Positions 25,401 to 37,300 of a stretch of 64,000 nucleotides of DNA are shown here, in pieces. The stretch comes from Durusdinium trenchii (Eukaryota; Sar; Dinophyceae; Suessiales; Symbiodiniaceae). The position numbers were made by a program, and so were the translations under genes. Within the stretch, counting starts at the first letter, position 1, and the number at the start of each line of letters is the position of its first letter. The notes beneath the pieces are model-generated. The model made no database searches. It was not told the origin of the DNA and saw nothing but the letters and a program-made list of their open reading frames with translations. The stretch spans positions 2,067,533 to 2,131,532 of the forward strand of contig CAXAMN010018890.1 of the NCBI GenBank assembly GCA_963970005.1, written 5' to 3'.

Positions 25401-28400
25401 CAGTAGGCAGGCAACTGGCTAGACTCTATAGACCCAAAGCTGGAAAGACAATTCAACATAGTTTGAAGTTCAAGATGAAGCCCCAGGTCTGGATTCGCAA
25501 GAGTGTCAGGTTGGGGACATGATTTTCGGGACATATGGCTGACACCATTGGTCCATTTGGCCGCCATGGACAAAACCTTTGAAATCATTTGAAATTACCA
25601 GACCTACCAGGTTGGACCATCCCACATCGCAACACCTGGGTTCACCAAGGCCGCGCGGCTTTTGGGCTTTGAGGGTGCCTTGCCCGATTCGGGGGTTCTT
25701 AGACCGACCGGGGGTGGTGAGACCGACCGTCCGGGATGGTCCTGAGATGTGGTGAGTGACCCCACGAGTGCTTTTGATAGATGTTCATGATCTTTCTTTT
25801 GCCACTCTCGCAATGAGATGGTTTTCGAATGTTCGTGCTCGTTGATGGATGCTGAGGAAATACAGATGTGTACATGTGGCTGTTGTTGGGTACCTCTAAT
25901 TTTAGCTTTGGCCTATCAGGTATGGCTAAATTGGTTAGCCAAAAAGAGGTTGGGTACATTTTTGTTTAGCCATGGGCCCCTGTGTGCAACAAATGGGGTT
26001 GCGTCCAAAAGTTTATGGCTAAACACGCTAAACAGCGTCCCCCCTGTTTTATCCATAGGTCTTCGGACCCAACCCCATATCGTGTAGAGAGCAGAGGATC
26101 AATATCAATATTTGCATGGTGCCATGGGATGACAGCAACATGGATACGTAAAAAGCTCCTTTTGGGGTTTGGCGCTGAGGGGAAGATGTCGCCGGCGATT
26201 TTTGGCATGACACCAACTATTCCTCAGTCAGGCAGTTCCCTGAACCATCCCTCCCTGGAATCGGCGAAAAGGGACTCGGGCCTTTGCACATGAGCGCCTT
26301 CTTTGTTTAGAGGCGAACCGGTTTGTCAACGGGTGCCCCAAATTCCACCCAAAACGGGCAGAGATCCGAAAACCCGATTCCATCGACCCCAAAGGGTCAG
26401 ATGGAACCAAAACGAACGGTTTCTTTTCTGCCGGACCGTTCGGGGGGGCCAGGCGTTGATCTGAGCGGCTCAGAAAATGGACCTGGTAAGGCCAACAAAA
26501 GCAGGTGGTCATCAAACCCATAATGGCAAAAGGCAGAGGTTGCTTCAACGTGGAAGCAACTCGATGCAACCAGCTGGCTGAGACATTGGGAGGCAAAAAG
26601 AAATGGTTTTGGGACCCTAAGAGGGTGGATTCCAGACATTCCTTAAGCCTTAGTGATCAAAACACCTCCCTCCTGATGCTGGTGCTACGCCGCTTAAGCG
26701 ACCTGCAAACGGTCACTTGACCTGTTTCTTCAGTAAGGGGAAGCAGAAAACACCGCAAAAAGAACCTCAACAAATCTCAAAAGAGATCTTTGTATAGCAG
26801 GTCTTGCATTGTCCCATGAGTCCCTTTTCACCAGATTCTGAGCCGCCACCTGACGGAAGTCCTGTGCTTGGTGACTTTATCGATTCACTCACTGCCATGG
26901 CCTTCCTGCGCCGCTTCACGGCCCTGGCCGGAACTGCGCTGGTGGTGCATTGGCGGCCGCGGTGGGCAGGCCAGGCTGGAAAACAGCCGAACGGTGGTAT
27001 CTCGCCTTGCATCGAGTGCAAACACCTTAATGCTGTTTGCATGGGGATGCATGGGGTACGATATACCCGGGAGAGGCTGAGAGAGATGATGATGTGACAA
27101 CAGAATTGGGCACACTGAGAACAAAGGTTCGCCACGCTTTTGCTTCAGTAAATGTGAGAGTTCCATCACTTCAGGCGCTCCGTCATTTTCCATAGAACTT
27201 CCTACTTCTGCAAACTTGACCAACTTGCTCAATGAGCACCACATGTGCCCAGCAGCGGCTTTCTGAAGAGTGAATAGAGCAGTTCGTCGAGGGTTTGAAT
27301 TGTCGTTCTCTCTAAGTTACTAAGGCTTGCATTTTGGTTCCGATCATATCTCCGGCCCCCTGTGGACCCAGCTACAGACTGCAAACTCCTGTCCCAGATA
27401 TATAACGCGAGCGAGCCGAGCTCGATCTTTGGACGACACTCATGGCCAAAGGTGGAGCCTCCTGCGGCTTTGCACACCTGGCGCGGCCTCACTTCGGCGC
27501 TGCTCAGGCGCGAGCTCAGGCGGGAGCCTCGTGTCGCTATTTATTTTCCCGTGTGGACATGTGGACATCAGCGCTTTGGTTGCCCAAGATTAGGACCAGA
27601 AGGGCGATTGGAACACAAGAATTCGCGCAGATCAATGAACAGATGAATGTTCGTGGACAAATGCAGCATGACAAAGGCCCAGCTTGGATATGCAGATCTT
27701 CTTTCTATGCTCCGATGATCCATGATTGACCCGGTCAAAAAGGTTGCACTGCACTGGGCGGCTTTGGTGAGCTGTGGTTGGTTGGCTTGTTGGTGAGGAT
27801 GCTGAGTGACAGGATTGGATGTCCTGCGCTTGAGCCTCAAGTGACAGAAGGTGGATTACGTGGGCACAATGGCACAATGTGGATAGTTGATACTGGAATT
27901 CCTGACAGATGGTTGGACCTGACATATCTTCGCAATATGTTGCTTCTTGGCGCGATCCGGATATTGTTACATTTGTTGGCCTGTGAGTAGATCCAGATGT
28001 GCCTGGACCCTCCAAGGGGTGCCCAATGGAAGCCTACATAGGTAGTGTGGGGTAGTCCATTGGACACCCTGACGTCCAGGCAGAGAGACGTTTTGGGTCC
28101 CACAGGATGTTGTGCGTCTCGTTGGACTCCACTCTTTTCTCACCCGCAGGCCGCCGGCAAGGTGCCTCGAGCAGCAAAAGCCAAGGCCGTTGCTTTTTAA
28201 TCTTTTTCTTCTGGTCCGTCAGGGGTTCGTTTTGAACATGAATTGAGAACGCGTCTTAGCGAGTGCATGCTTTTTCAGAGCAGGCCAGCACCAAACACAC
28301 ATCATATCACATCCTAAACTCTAGACTCTAAACATTGATTGTTCAAAACACAATGATTTGTTCTTGAAGCCCTTTTTGCTATGGATGGACCAGTTTACTT

Positions 28401-31400
28401 AGTCCACACATGTTTGGCTTGCAACATCATCTTCAAGTGCAGACCAAGACTAAACATTGGTCATCCTGCGTCACCGACTCACTAACCTGTACTGGTATTG
28501 CTGAATCACTCCCATGGCAAGGATTGACATACCTCCAGAAGTTCAGCTACCATTGAGAACATCAACATGTCATTGATACTGAAGTCTAAATGTTTGGACT
28601 GGCCCGAGGTAGTGCCAGAGATAGTGCGAAGAATGGCCTTTCAGCAAAAATAATTTTTGATCAACCACCATATATGGACCAAAGATGGATTGTCAATGTG
28701 TACTCCCAACAGGGATTTGCAGGCCATTTGTCGGCAGTGTTTGCTGAAGTGTGCATCTATTTTTGGATTCCAAGGGTTCCCGTTCAAGGCCTAGTCCTAG
28801 TTGCTGTGACCCGAAGCATCCAGAAAACATATATGATATATATATATATATATTTATAACATATATACAGCAAGCTTCAGGAAGTCAAGTGAACTCAGGG
28901 AACGGTTCTGTGATTCCAGGGGAGTGCAGGATCAGATCGAGAGAAACATCGGAGGCACCGCGACTCCACCGCCACTCGAGCACCGCGACCCGCACGGCCG
29001 CAGGGCTTTGGGAAACGGCCGACCAAGACAGCACCTCCGAAGCTGATCACGCCCAAAGGCCGGTGGGCGGAGATGGTTTCTAATTATTGGGGCAGCCCGA
29101 GTCTTTTTCTGCCCCATACATGTGATGTGAACATATGTGAACATATGTGAACAATGAGTAAATCAAGAGGAATGCCTCAAAGAGCACCAGTAGACTTTTG
29201 GTGACCATCAATCGGATTGGCTGATCAACATGTCCAAGACATTTTTTCAAGCATCGTGGGTCAACATGTTCCCATTCTTTTCTGAGCAGTTGAGCGAGGA
29301 GCTCACAAAGCCGACCTCGCCCCCCTTGGTTCCAATTCCTTGTGACGCAGCTATTGTGCCCTCATGAGCCAGCTATTTGTGGTTTGTTTTCAAGTTCTCC
29401 GTAACGAGTGACATAAAGAGACTTTGAGGCTTTGAGGCAAATACTTGACTTATTATATAGTAACAAGGGCATCGCTACTAGTAACAAGGGCAGCACCACT
29501 AGTAACAAGATGTAACAAGAAGCTACTCGTAACAATATTGTTTTCTTGGTGAATTTGTTTCAACCTGATACTTCGCTCTCCATGCCTCGCTCTCCGCCGC
29601 GGCGACCCCCTTCGACAGTCTTCCACCGGAGCGGAGAACAGGCTGCCGCTCGGTGATGGTGACTGGAACTGACGGAGGCTCTTGGCAGGTCTGGCGGGCA
29701 ATGGGTTTGAGATGGTTTGAGCGAAAGCACCCGTATGGCATGGCAGTTTGTGTTGGGGGTGTATTTTGGATTGATCATGCTCGAACGAATTGACATGGAA
29801 GCTGGGGCACCAGTTCCGAGCAACAACACATAAAAAAACATTATATAAACAACATTGTCATCATTAACAAATGCTCTAGTCCCGGACTATCCACAACTTC
29901 TTGAACATTCTTTCCTTTCCAGGTCATGTCACTTTAGAACCTGGAACAGCCTGGAACCACTGGCGTGGCAGGTCTTGATTGGGAAGAGTGCCGCGGAGAA
30001 CGACCGCTTGTCCTTGGAACATGGTCAGAAACACGAGGCAGGCCCGGTTGTTTCATTCGTTTTTGAGTGGTTCGGGGTGGTCGTGTGGCCACCCGCCCAT
30101 AAAGCAGAGAATTGACATGACATTCACTATGAATCATGAATACTATGCAGAGAGTTATGCAGATCCATGTAGTAACATGTAATTTGTGCTGACAATTGTT
30201 GAACTCTTAGCACTCGAAACGGTTCCCAGGTATGGATGCACGCGGCCTCCGTGCCGGGCTCGCACGTGGTGGTGCGGGCCACTGAGTCATGGCAGGAGTT
30301 GCTCGACTGTCCCAGTGACCAACGTGGATCGTATCCATCAGGTTCCAGGTTTGATACTGCAAGGGGACCCCCCGTGGGTTCCAGAATCCATGGAGCCACC
30401 GGAATCAGGAATCCTTAGGGAGGCGGTCAATTGGTGTTTTGTTTTTTTTTCAAGTCACAGGTTGGCCATGTGGGGGGTCCGATGCCGATCGGTCTACGAA
30501 AGAACAAGATGGAAAAGGACTGGATGGAGTTTATATACCCCTTCCCATACCCAGTATGAAATTAGGGGGTCCTCCTATAAAACGGTTTCATACATATGGA
30601 AATATGAATCCACAGGGGGATGAGTTTATCATCGTAATTTTGTGCCTTCGAATCTGCAAGAGTTGAAGCCATGTGCACGTGCCGGGCAGTGCCAGTGCCA
30701 TGTGTTTTGTGCAAATCATATCTCTCGTTGAGGTGCTGATTTCGACTTGGACTCCAAGCTGGGACATGTTAGCAGCAAGTTGGGGATCTTGAAGATAATG
30801 TGTAGGAAAACAACAAGGTGCTGTCGAAGGTGTTGTGTTGGGAACAAATATGGAGGTGACTGGCAGTGACTGGACCAATATTTATTTACGATATTTGTTT
30901 GGCTTACCGATGACCTATCCAAGTTTTCGTTGGTTTTTTTGGACAAATCATTGCTCCCAGTCCCTGCCTGTCAGTGCATCGTTCTGAGTCCAAGCAGCAG
31001 GCCCTCGACCCGTGATGTCCAGACATTTCAACACCTGTTGCAAGTCGATCAATCCTGTGTGTCCCAGCTCCACGATCTCAATGAGTAAGTTCAATCTGGT
31101 GGTCTCAATGGTTCTCCCTCCATGTCACGCACGCAGGGTGTAACAATTGGCCTTCCAAAACTTTTGGCTTATCTATTGTTTTAGGCCAGAGCACAGAGTC
31201 AACCAGAACCGGGTCTCACTCAGTTGCCCACGGAGTCAACGAATGCTGTTGCCACAAGAACTACGGATCTACCACTTTACATGGGAAGCATGAGCAAATG
31301 TTGGCAGATTTGCCTCTCATGAGACATATAATTAACTTACATAGCTCTTTGGGGAACCTGCGTTGAGTGCCTTCAGACATGTTTCGCCCCAGGTGTTTCC

Positions 31401-34020
31401 AAATCTGAAGCGTGCCAAAGGTTTGCGGGTTGAAGTCTTAGACTTCTAGACAGTCTTGTGGTTTGGGATCACCCCGCCATTGGCCAAGGGCCTCGCAACC
31501 TCCCAGGGAGCCTTGGTGTGACAGGGGTGGAGGGAGTTGTTGGAAGGGTACACTTCATCAGAAATTCAAAACTGAAGACAAACACATATATATATATATA
31601 TTCTGTGTCGATGGCACCACGGGCGTTCTGCAGAAAATTAAGATAAAAGCAGAAGGAAAGCTGAGAGATAAACAGAGAAGGAGATGGGGCCATTGCCAAG
31701 CGAGTTTGCAAAGTGCATCAATTACTTGCACTGGAGCCTAATCGATCTCGAGCTGTGGGCAACGGACTTTAGAAACTACAACTGCGGCAGTTGTGGGAAG
31801 TCAGAAGAGTTTGAAGCTTGTAGGCAGCAGCAAGCAGCAACAGATGTGCAAAGCTGAAGGCCGACCGCACCCAAGACCATGCCCAAAGAAATCTTTGCAT
31901 CCTCACTTTTCTCACGTCAACTTGTGACTGCGACATGCTATGTCATTCATTTGCGACTAGTAGCTCCTGGCATTACTACTAGGAAAAAGAAGCTATATAT
32001 ACTACTGTAGGGGCTCCTGGCATCGCTACGAACGGAGCAAGGACGCTACGAACGTAGCCTGGTAGAACTGCCCATCTCCAAACCCGCCCGGGCCAACCGC
32101 GCCACCGGCTCGGCCGGGCCAGCACTCAGGATGTGGTCCAAACGGCCGCCGAGCTGTGCGCCTTCTATTCCAAGGCCAAGAGTTCTCCCCAGGCACCGCA
32201 CCCGGTGAACTCGCAAGTCGTGGGGCGATTTCGGCAGTTCGGGAAGCCTGACATAGACAGACCCCCAATTGATCAGCATTCATCAACGAATGGTGTGTTT
32301 CTTAGGAAAAGCACATACATGGGGATGATGGGATGTTGTGGCGGCCAGGGTGTCAGATTACTATGAGTAGTTCTAGTTACTAGTTCTATCTAGTTCTGAT
32401 TTCTATTTTAGAAATTTTAGCATTTTACAGCTCCTACTGAGAAAAGATTTCAGAATCTCTACAGACCCCGGCGCAAAAAATGAGATCGACCAGGTCGAGG
32501 TGCACATCACCACCTGTGGCCAAGTGAGCAAGTTGCCTGGCGCGCCTGCGGGGCAAGTTCTGCTGCGAGGGCGCTGGCGGTCAGCCACTGGGCAGGGCGC
32601 CTGTGGCGGAGCACCTGACGCAGGGACACACCTGACTGAGCTTGTTTCAGACCCAAAGGATTGTCAGGCATCCAAGACTCCAGACCATCCATTAAATGAT
32701 ACAATAAGAACAAATACCAGTATATAGGAATAACAATATGTGTATATATATATATGGACTTCCAGGTGGAAGCGGATCCTTTCCAATGAGGAAGTGGGGT
32801 CCATATGCTTATTATATATATATATACAATGAATGTGCAAACTTGGTAATATGTTTATTGGAAAGTCTCGGACACATTGATTATATTTGGCAGTAAGTCG
32901 CTGTGTTCAGCTCTTGACAACCATGACTCGGGTCATTGATCGATTCATGTCGCATCCGGACTTGAATTGAAGTGGACAATCATGGCAGGAAAAGCCCATT
33001 CTCCGGGTCACTCACTCAAGAGGGCCGATTCTGCATTGACTTAGCGTTGGATCCAACGATAGGGGTGTCACCAAAAACTCGAACATTTAGATGAGATCTT
33101 GAGGAGACCCTGGTCAGCATACAACATGAGATGTAGATATGTAGAGCTGCAGGCAATCAGGAGTCTTCTGCCACATCTACACACTGCAGGCATACATGGA
33201 CACTCAGGTCATGAACCATTCATAATGGTCCATTACGGTATACCGTCACCTTTGGATCTAGAAACCCACATTAGGTCCAAATTACCCGAGCTACTCAACT
33301 CGGGGGTAGATGTCCAAATGATGTCCAAATTTGCATAGACAACAGATTTCAATACCGATATGAATCTGAGATCATTTGAGCCATATATTTGCCAATGCCT
33401 ATGTCAAAGACCAAACATCCAAATTCATCAGATCCATTTCCCCATGTCGTTTCCAAACCACACCCGTTGTGTCAACAACTCTGAATCCTTCGTTTCTCCC
33501 CCGAACAGCGTGGGACGGTCCGTGGACGGTCCGACCATCCGACCGCTCCCCCAGGTGAAGGTCACACCACGTGGCCCTGAGGGCCTGGCATGACACGCCG
33601 GCCGTTCTCCATTGCGGGACCGGGAGAGGGGAAAAAAGACAACGCGTTTTCTTCGGTGGTTCGGGTGGGTGGATTGGACAGGGAGCACTTGAGATGCACC
33701 CCTCAATGTAGGCTCAACCATGCCGCGATGTTCAATCTCTCCTTTCTTTCCTTGATGTGCCTGAATTCGTCGCTGGGAAGAAACATGTTGGTTGAGGTCT
33801 GGGGCGAATCCTTTTATGATTGGTCGATCTGACGATCTAGGAGTTGTCTCTGATTGTCCAACCAGCACAGCAGTGCTGCTTTCCAAGCTGAGCGCCAGCG
33901 TTGGCCGTGGAAAGGGCCCGTGTCGCGATCCGAGGCGGCAAAGGCAAAGGTGGCCGGGGGTCACAGGCGCCCCGTGGGACTGGTGGAGTGGAACGCTGGT
34001 ATCATATGTTTGCATAGTTA
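22423..34020. other. Intergenic stretch with microsatellites and GC-rich islets
   Basis: No large or recognisable gene was found. GC-rich islets of about 100-250 bp lie near 24,500-24,650, 27,420-27,540, 28,960-29,080, 32,060-32,230, 32,500-32,640, 33,500-33,600 and 33,880-33,980. Some read as open frames with coding-like codons; for example 32,486-32,640 plus reads DQVEVHITTCGQVSK onward. They are bounded by AT-rich DNA. Whether they are exons is undecided. Confidence 0.4.
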
Positions 34021-34098
34021 CATGCATACATACATACATACATGCATGCATGCATGCATGCATGCATACATACATACATACATACATACATACATACA
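34021..34098. repeat. CATA/CATG tetranucleotide microsatellite
   Basis: About 78 nt of CATA units with a central block of CATG units lie some 230 bp upstream of the retrotransposon insertion. Long frames across it are repeat translation (MYVCMYVC-type) and not genes. Confidence 0.95.
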
Positions 34099-34324
34099 CT
34101 GCAGCTATGCATTCATATTTGCTTTTAAGATGTAGAGATATGCATGGTGAATGGTGACATCCATATATACTGTACCGTACTTACGCTGTTGCAGGTTCTT
34201 TGCCCCTGTTGCTGGAAACCTTCCCCCAGCATCTCTCGTCACTTCCCATTTGCAGCCATTCTCAAGCAGATAGAATATTTGCGCGTTTAAGACGCGGCGC
34301 GTGCTCACGAAGTGGACATCAACA

Positions 34325-34337
34325 ATCCATTAATGTT
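34325..34337 (+). repeat. Candidate target-site duplication, 5' copy
   Basis: The 13-nt sequence ATCCATTAATGTT is repeated exactly at 47,618-47,630. The bases outside it differ on both sides (ACA before and AGGC after here; CGC before and CTTA after in the other copy), as expected for a duplication made by insertion. Confidence 0.75.
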
Positions 34338-34354
34338 AGGCATTGAGGCTCAAG
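34337..34354 (+). other. Degenerate spliced-leader relict at the element's 5' end
   Basis: TAGGCATTGAGGCTCAAG matches the last 18 nt of the dinoflagellate spliced leader (TAGCCATTTTGGCTCAAG) at 15 of 18 positions, including the 3'-terminal GGCTCAAG. It starts exactly where the candidate target-site duplication ends. Established knowledge: dinoflagellate mRNAs receive this leader by trans-splicing, and retroposed cDNAs keep decayed copies of it. Inference: this element was copied from a trans-spliced transcript. Confidence 0.7.
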
Positions 34355-34373
34355 CCCTCTCCTACGGGTTGGC

Positions 34374-37300
34374 ATGCCTGTCACCAGGGGAATGGCCCCG
34401 GGTGCGAGTTGGGCCACGCCATGGAGAAATCCTGATCGAGCTGTTGTCAACCTAGCACCAGAGCCATCGTGTACACGCTTGCTACAAAACACCAAGGTAC
34501 AAGCTTTCTCGGTTCGCACCTTTAAGGTCCTAGTGGAGTGTCACGACTTCACCCTGATCGAGGTAGCGTCCAAGGATGGCATGTCGAGTCGCATCATGAA
34601 GATCCAGCCGCATACCCTGCAACGCCTAATCATTGACCGACCAGATCATTGGTTCGTGGCTTTGCTGCCTACAGTCTGCGGTATGACAGGGGTTGCAGTG
34701 TGGGATAAGGTGGATGAAGGCAAGCAGGAAGATCCAACCCCAGTGACAGTGAACATGGACATGGCTGGTGTAATACTAGCCTTTGCGGCCGTGGTTGTAA
34801 CGCAAGCAGACGACCTACTGGAAAGCGAAGACTTTCTACTACATTTTCAATGTCTGGCATGGACATTGTGGGCTGTGTACCTAGGAGCATCATTCTCCGA
34901 TATCAAGAGTATCCATAGAAATTGCACTGCCAGGAAGTACGAAGCATCCTCGATCTGCACGCCTTGGAGGCGAAATATGCTGAAGCATTGGGTGCACAAG
35001 GGACCTGCACAACCAAGGCATACTCGCCATTGGAAAAGTGAACCAGTGCAAGAATGCCGTTCGAGTGATCCCCTGAATTTCAAGAAACGAAAAGATGAGG
35101 TAGAGCCCAGCAATGAATCACCTCCTTTTGAAGAGATGTCCCCGAGTACTCGTGCAAAAGCAGCACCTATGCCGCTTGAAACATCCCTACCCTGTTCCCC
35201 TGAGTCCTTGCATGGACAAGAAAAATATCAAGATAGGGCAGGGAGAAATGAACCGCCCTCAAGTTCAGACGGCCTCCCACGATCCAGTGGAGAAGACGGG
35301 ACAGGGAGCAATGAACCGTCCCCGCCAGGCGATCTGAATACTGACCGCAGCTGTTTTGCCGACATAGATGCCTTTATGCAATCCAAGCTCGAAGTAAGAC
35401 ATCAGATCTCAGCAGGAGGTGCGCCTACATGGACAAGTTGCAGGACTGCCTCGCTCCATGCGAATGCGACACTAGGCCAGAGGATTCAGTTTATGCATGA
35501 GACGCAGGGTTGGCTAGCCACAGATGAAATGTCGCACATCGTCCTCCGCATGTCTCGACCCGGGTCTGCATACACATTCCTCCCGACGGCACAATATCTG
35601 CCCATACTGGATGTTTTTCAGTTCGAAAGTGACCAATGCTACATCCCTAATTATGGAATAACGCTGATTCCAGTGCTGTTCGGATCCCACTGGCTGGGTA
35701 TCGAGGTGGATAGACAACATGACCGACCAGAAGTATGCATTCTGCAAGCACCATCCGCTCTTCACAATCGAGTCATCTTCCTAGTGTGCCACATGCTGCA
35801 AATACCAGCCCATAGGCTCCACATAACCTTTGGCCTCGAGCAGATGATCCCAGATATGTGCGGTTGGTCCTTGGCATACCGCTGGGTCGTACTTACACAC
35901 ACACAAGGGGCATTCAACGATGTACTTCACAGGATGGCGTCCTTGTCAGACCTCAACCGAAGAATTGTACACAGAAGTTTGCAGAGATCGCTAGATGCCT
36001 GGAGTGAAACCTCGGCTTCACATGATCTACAGCAAGTAGCATACACATTCCGAATGTCCTTTTTGATCAACCTCTTACAGTTCGACTCAGGCATACATGC
36101 CAGATTGGACAGTATCGCCATTTATGCATCAGGGCAGCCACTGGAAGTGTTTAGAACGGTGCCAAGCATGAGCACATCTCACACCCAAACCGATTCGTCC
36201 GAACTTCATGACACCGATCATACCAGTCGCGCATCAACCCATGAAGTAGCTGTTCAGAGCAGCTCTCCTGATGATGAAACTGAGACATCTGGTGGCCCAC
36301 ACAATGAGACCACCATGTACCAAGAAGTTTTGCCTGGGCAAGAGAGAGAACAGAGGACGCTCCCGGTCCAAACCGCCATCTCGCTAGAACCGAGGCCAAG
36401 GGTAAGCCTTCGAGCAATTGATTTTACTACAGATGCTGTCATGCAGAGATTGGACGCCTACACGATAGCACCTGCACAAGCGGCATCAGATGAGCTAGAT
36501 TTTGTCTTGGAATTCTACCGTCACCTAGTCACACACATCACAATTGTGCCTTGCAGTATGTGGGTAGTTGACCAACACATCATGCACATCATAGGCGAGG
36601 CTGGGGTTAACTGGGAGCAAGACGGAACCTTCATGATTCCAATGTTGAGCCACGACCATTGGTACCTAGTACAACTTCGTCGGCAGGGCAACCAGACCTT
36701 TGTCTCAACATTCGGGTTCCCAGCAGATGACCCTCAGTCTTTTACGGGTTTCTTGCACGCTCTGGCCAGGTTTGCACACTTCGATCTGCAGCATCTTAGA
36801 GCTCATCGGGTGCAGCGTCCCAGTCCCTGGCGCATGTGTGGTTTTGCAGTCCTCCAAGATGTCCTTCGAGCATGCGGCGTTGCAGACACCATCCATTGCA
36901 GTGACGCAATCCATGGCCTTAGCCGTTTCGCCGAAGTTGTGCAGATACCCTATATCTTCACAAGCGCATATGAGGCATGGTCAACAGTCACACAGGATGA
37001 AGAGCTTCTTCGTATAGCCTTTGCCACACGAGTCCTGTACATTGAACATATCCTAATGCACGGGCCCGCACTGACGTTCCAATGTGGAAACGGACTCGAA
37101 GATCTATGGTACCCAGGAATGAAATTGCCGCCACTGTCACATCATGCACAACAAGAGATATGCAACTTTGCCAGGACACATACACCGGTAGATGCACTGT
37201 GCGCATGCCATACTAAAGCATTTTCTGCACAAATCAAACTGAATCAGTACGTGCAAGACTGGTACGAGTTTGCACTAGTCTCATGCCAGGTGATGGCCCC

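Noticed and set aside
33428-34099. 223-aa minus-strand frame beginning MYVCMYVC
   Set aside because: The N-terminal third is microsatellite translation and the rest has no sustained coding bias or domain.
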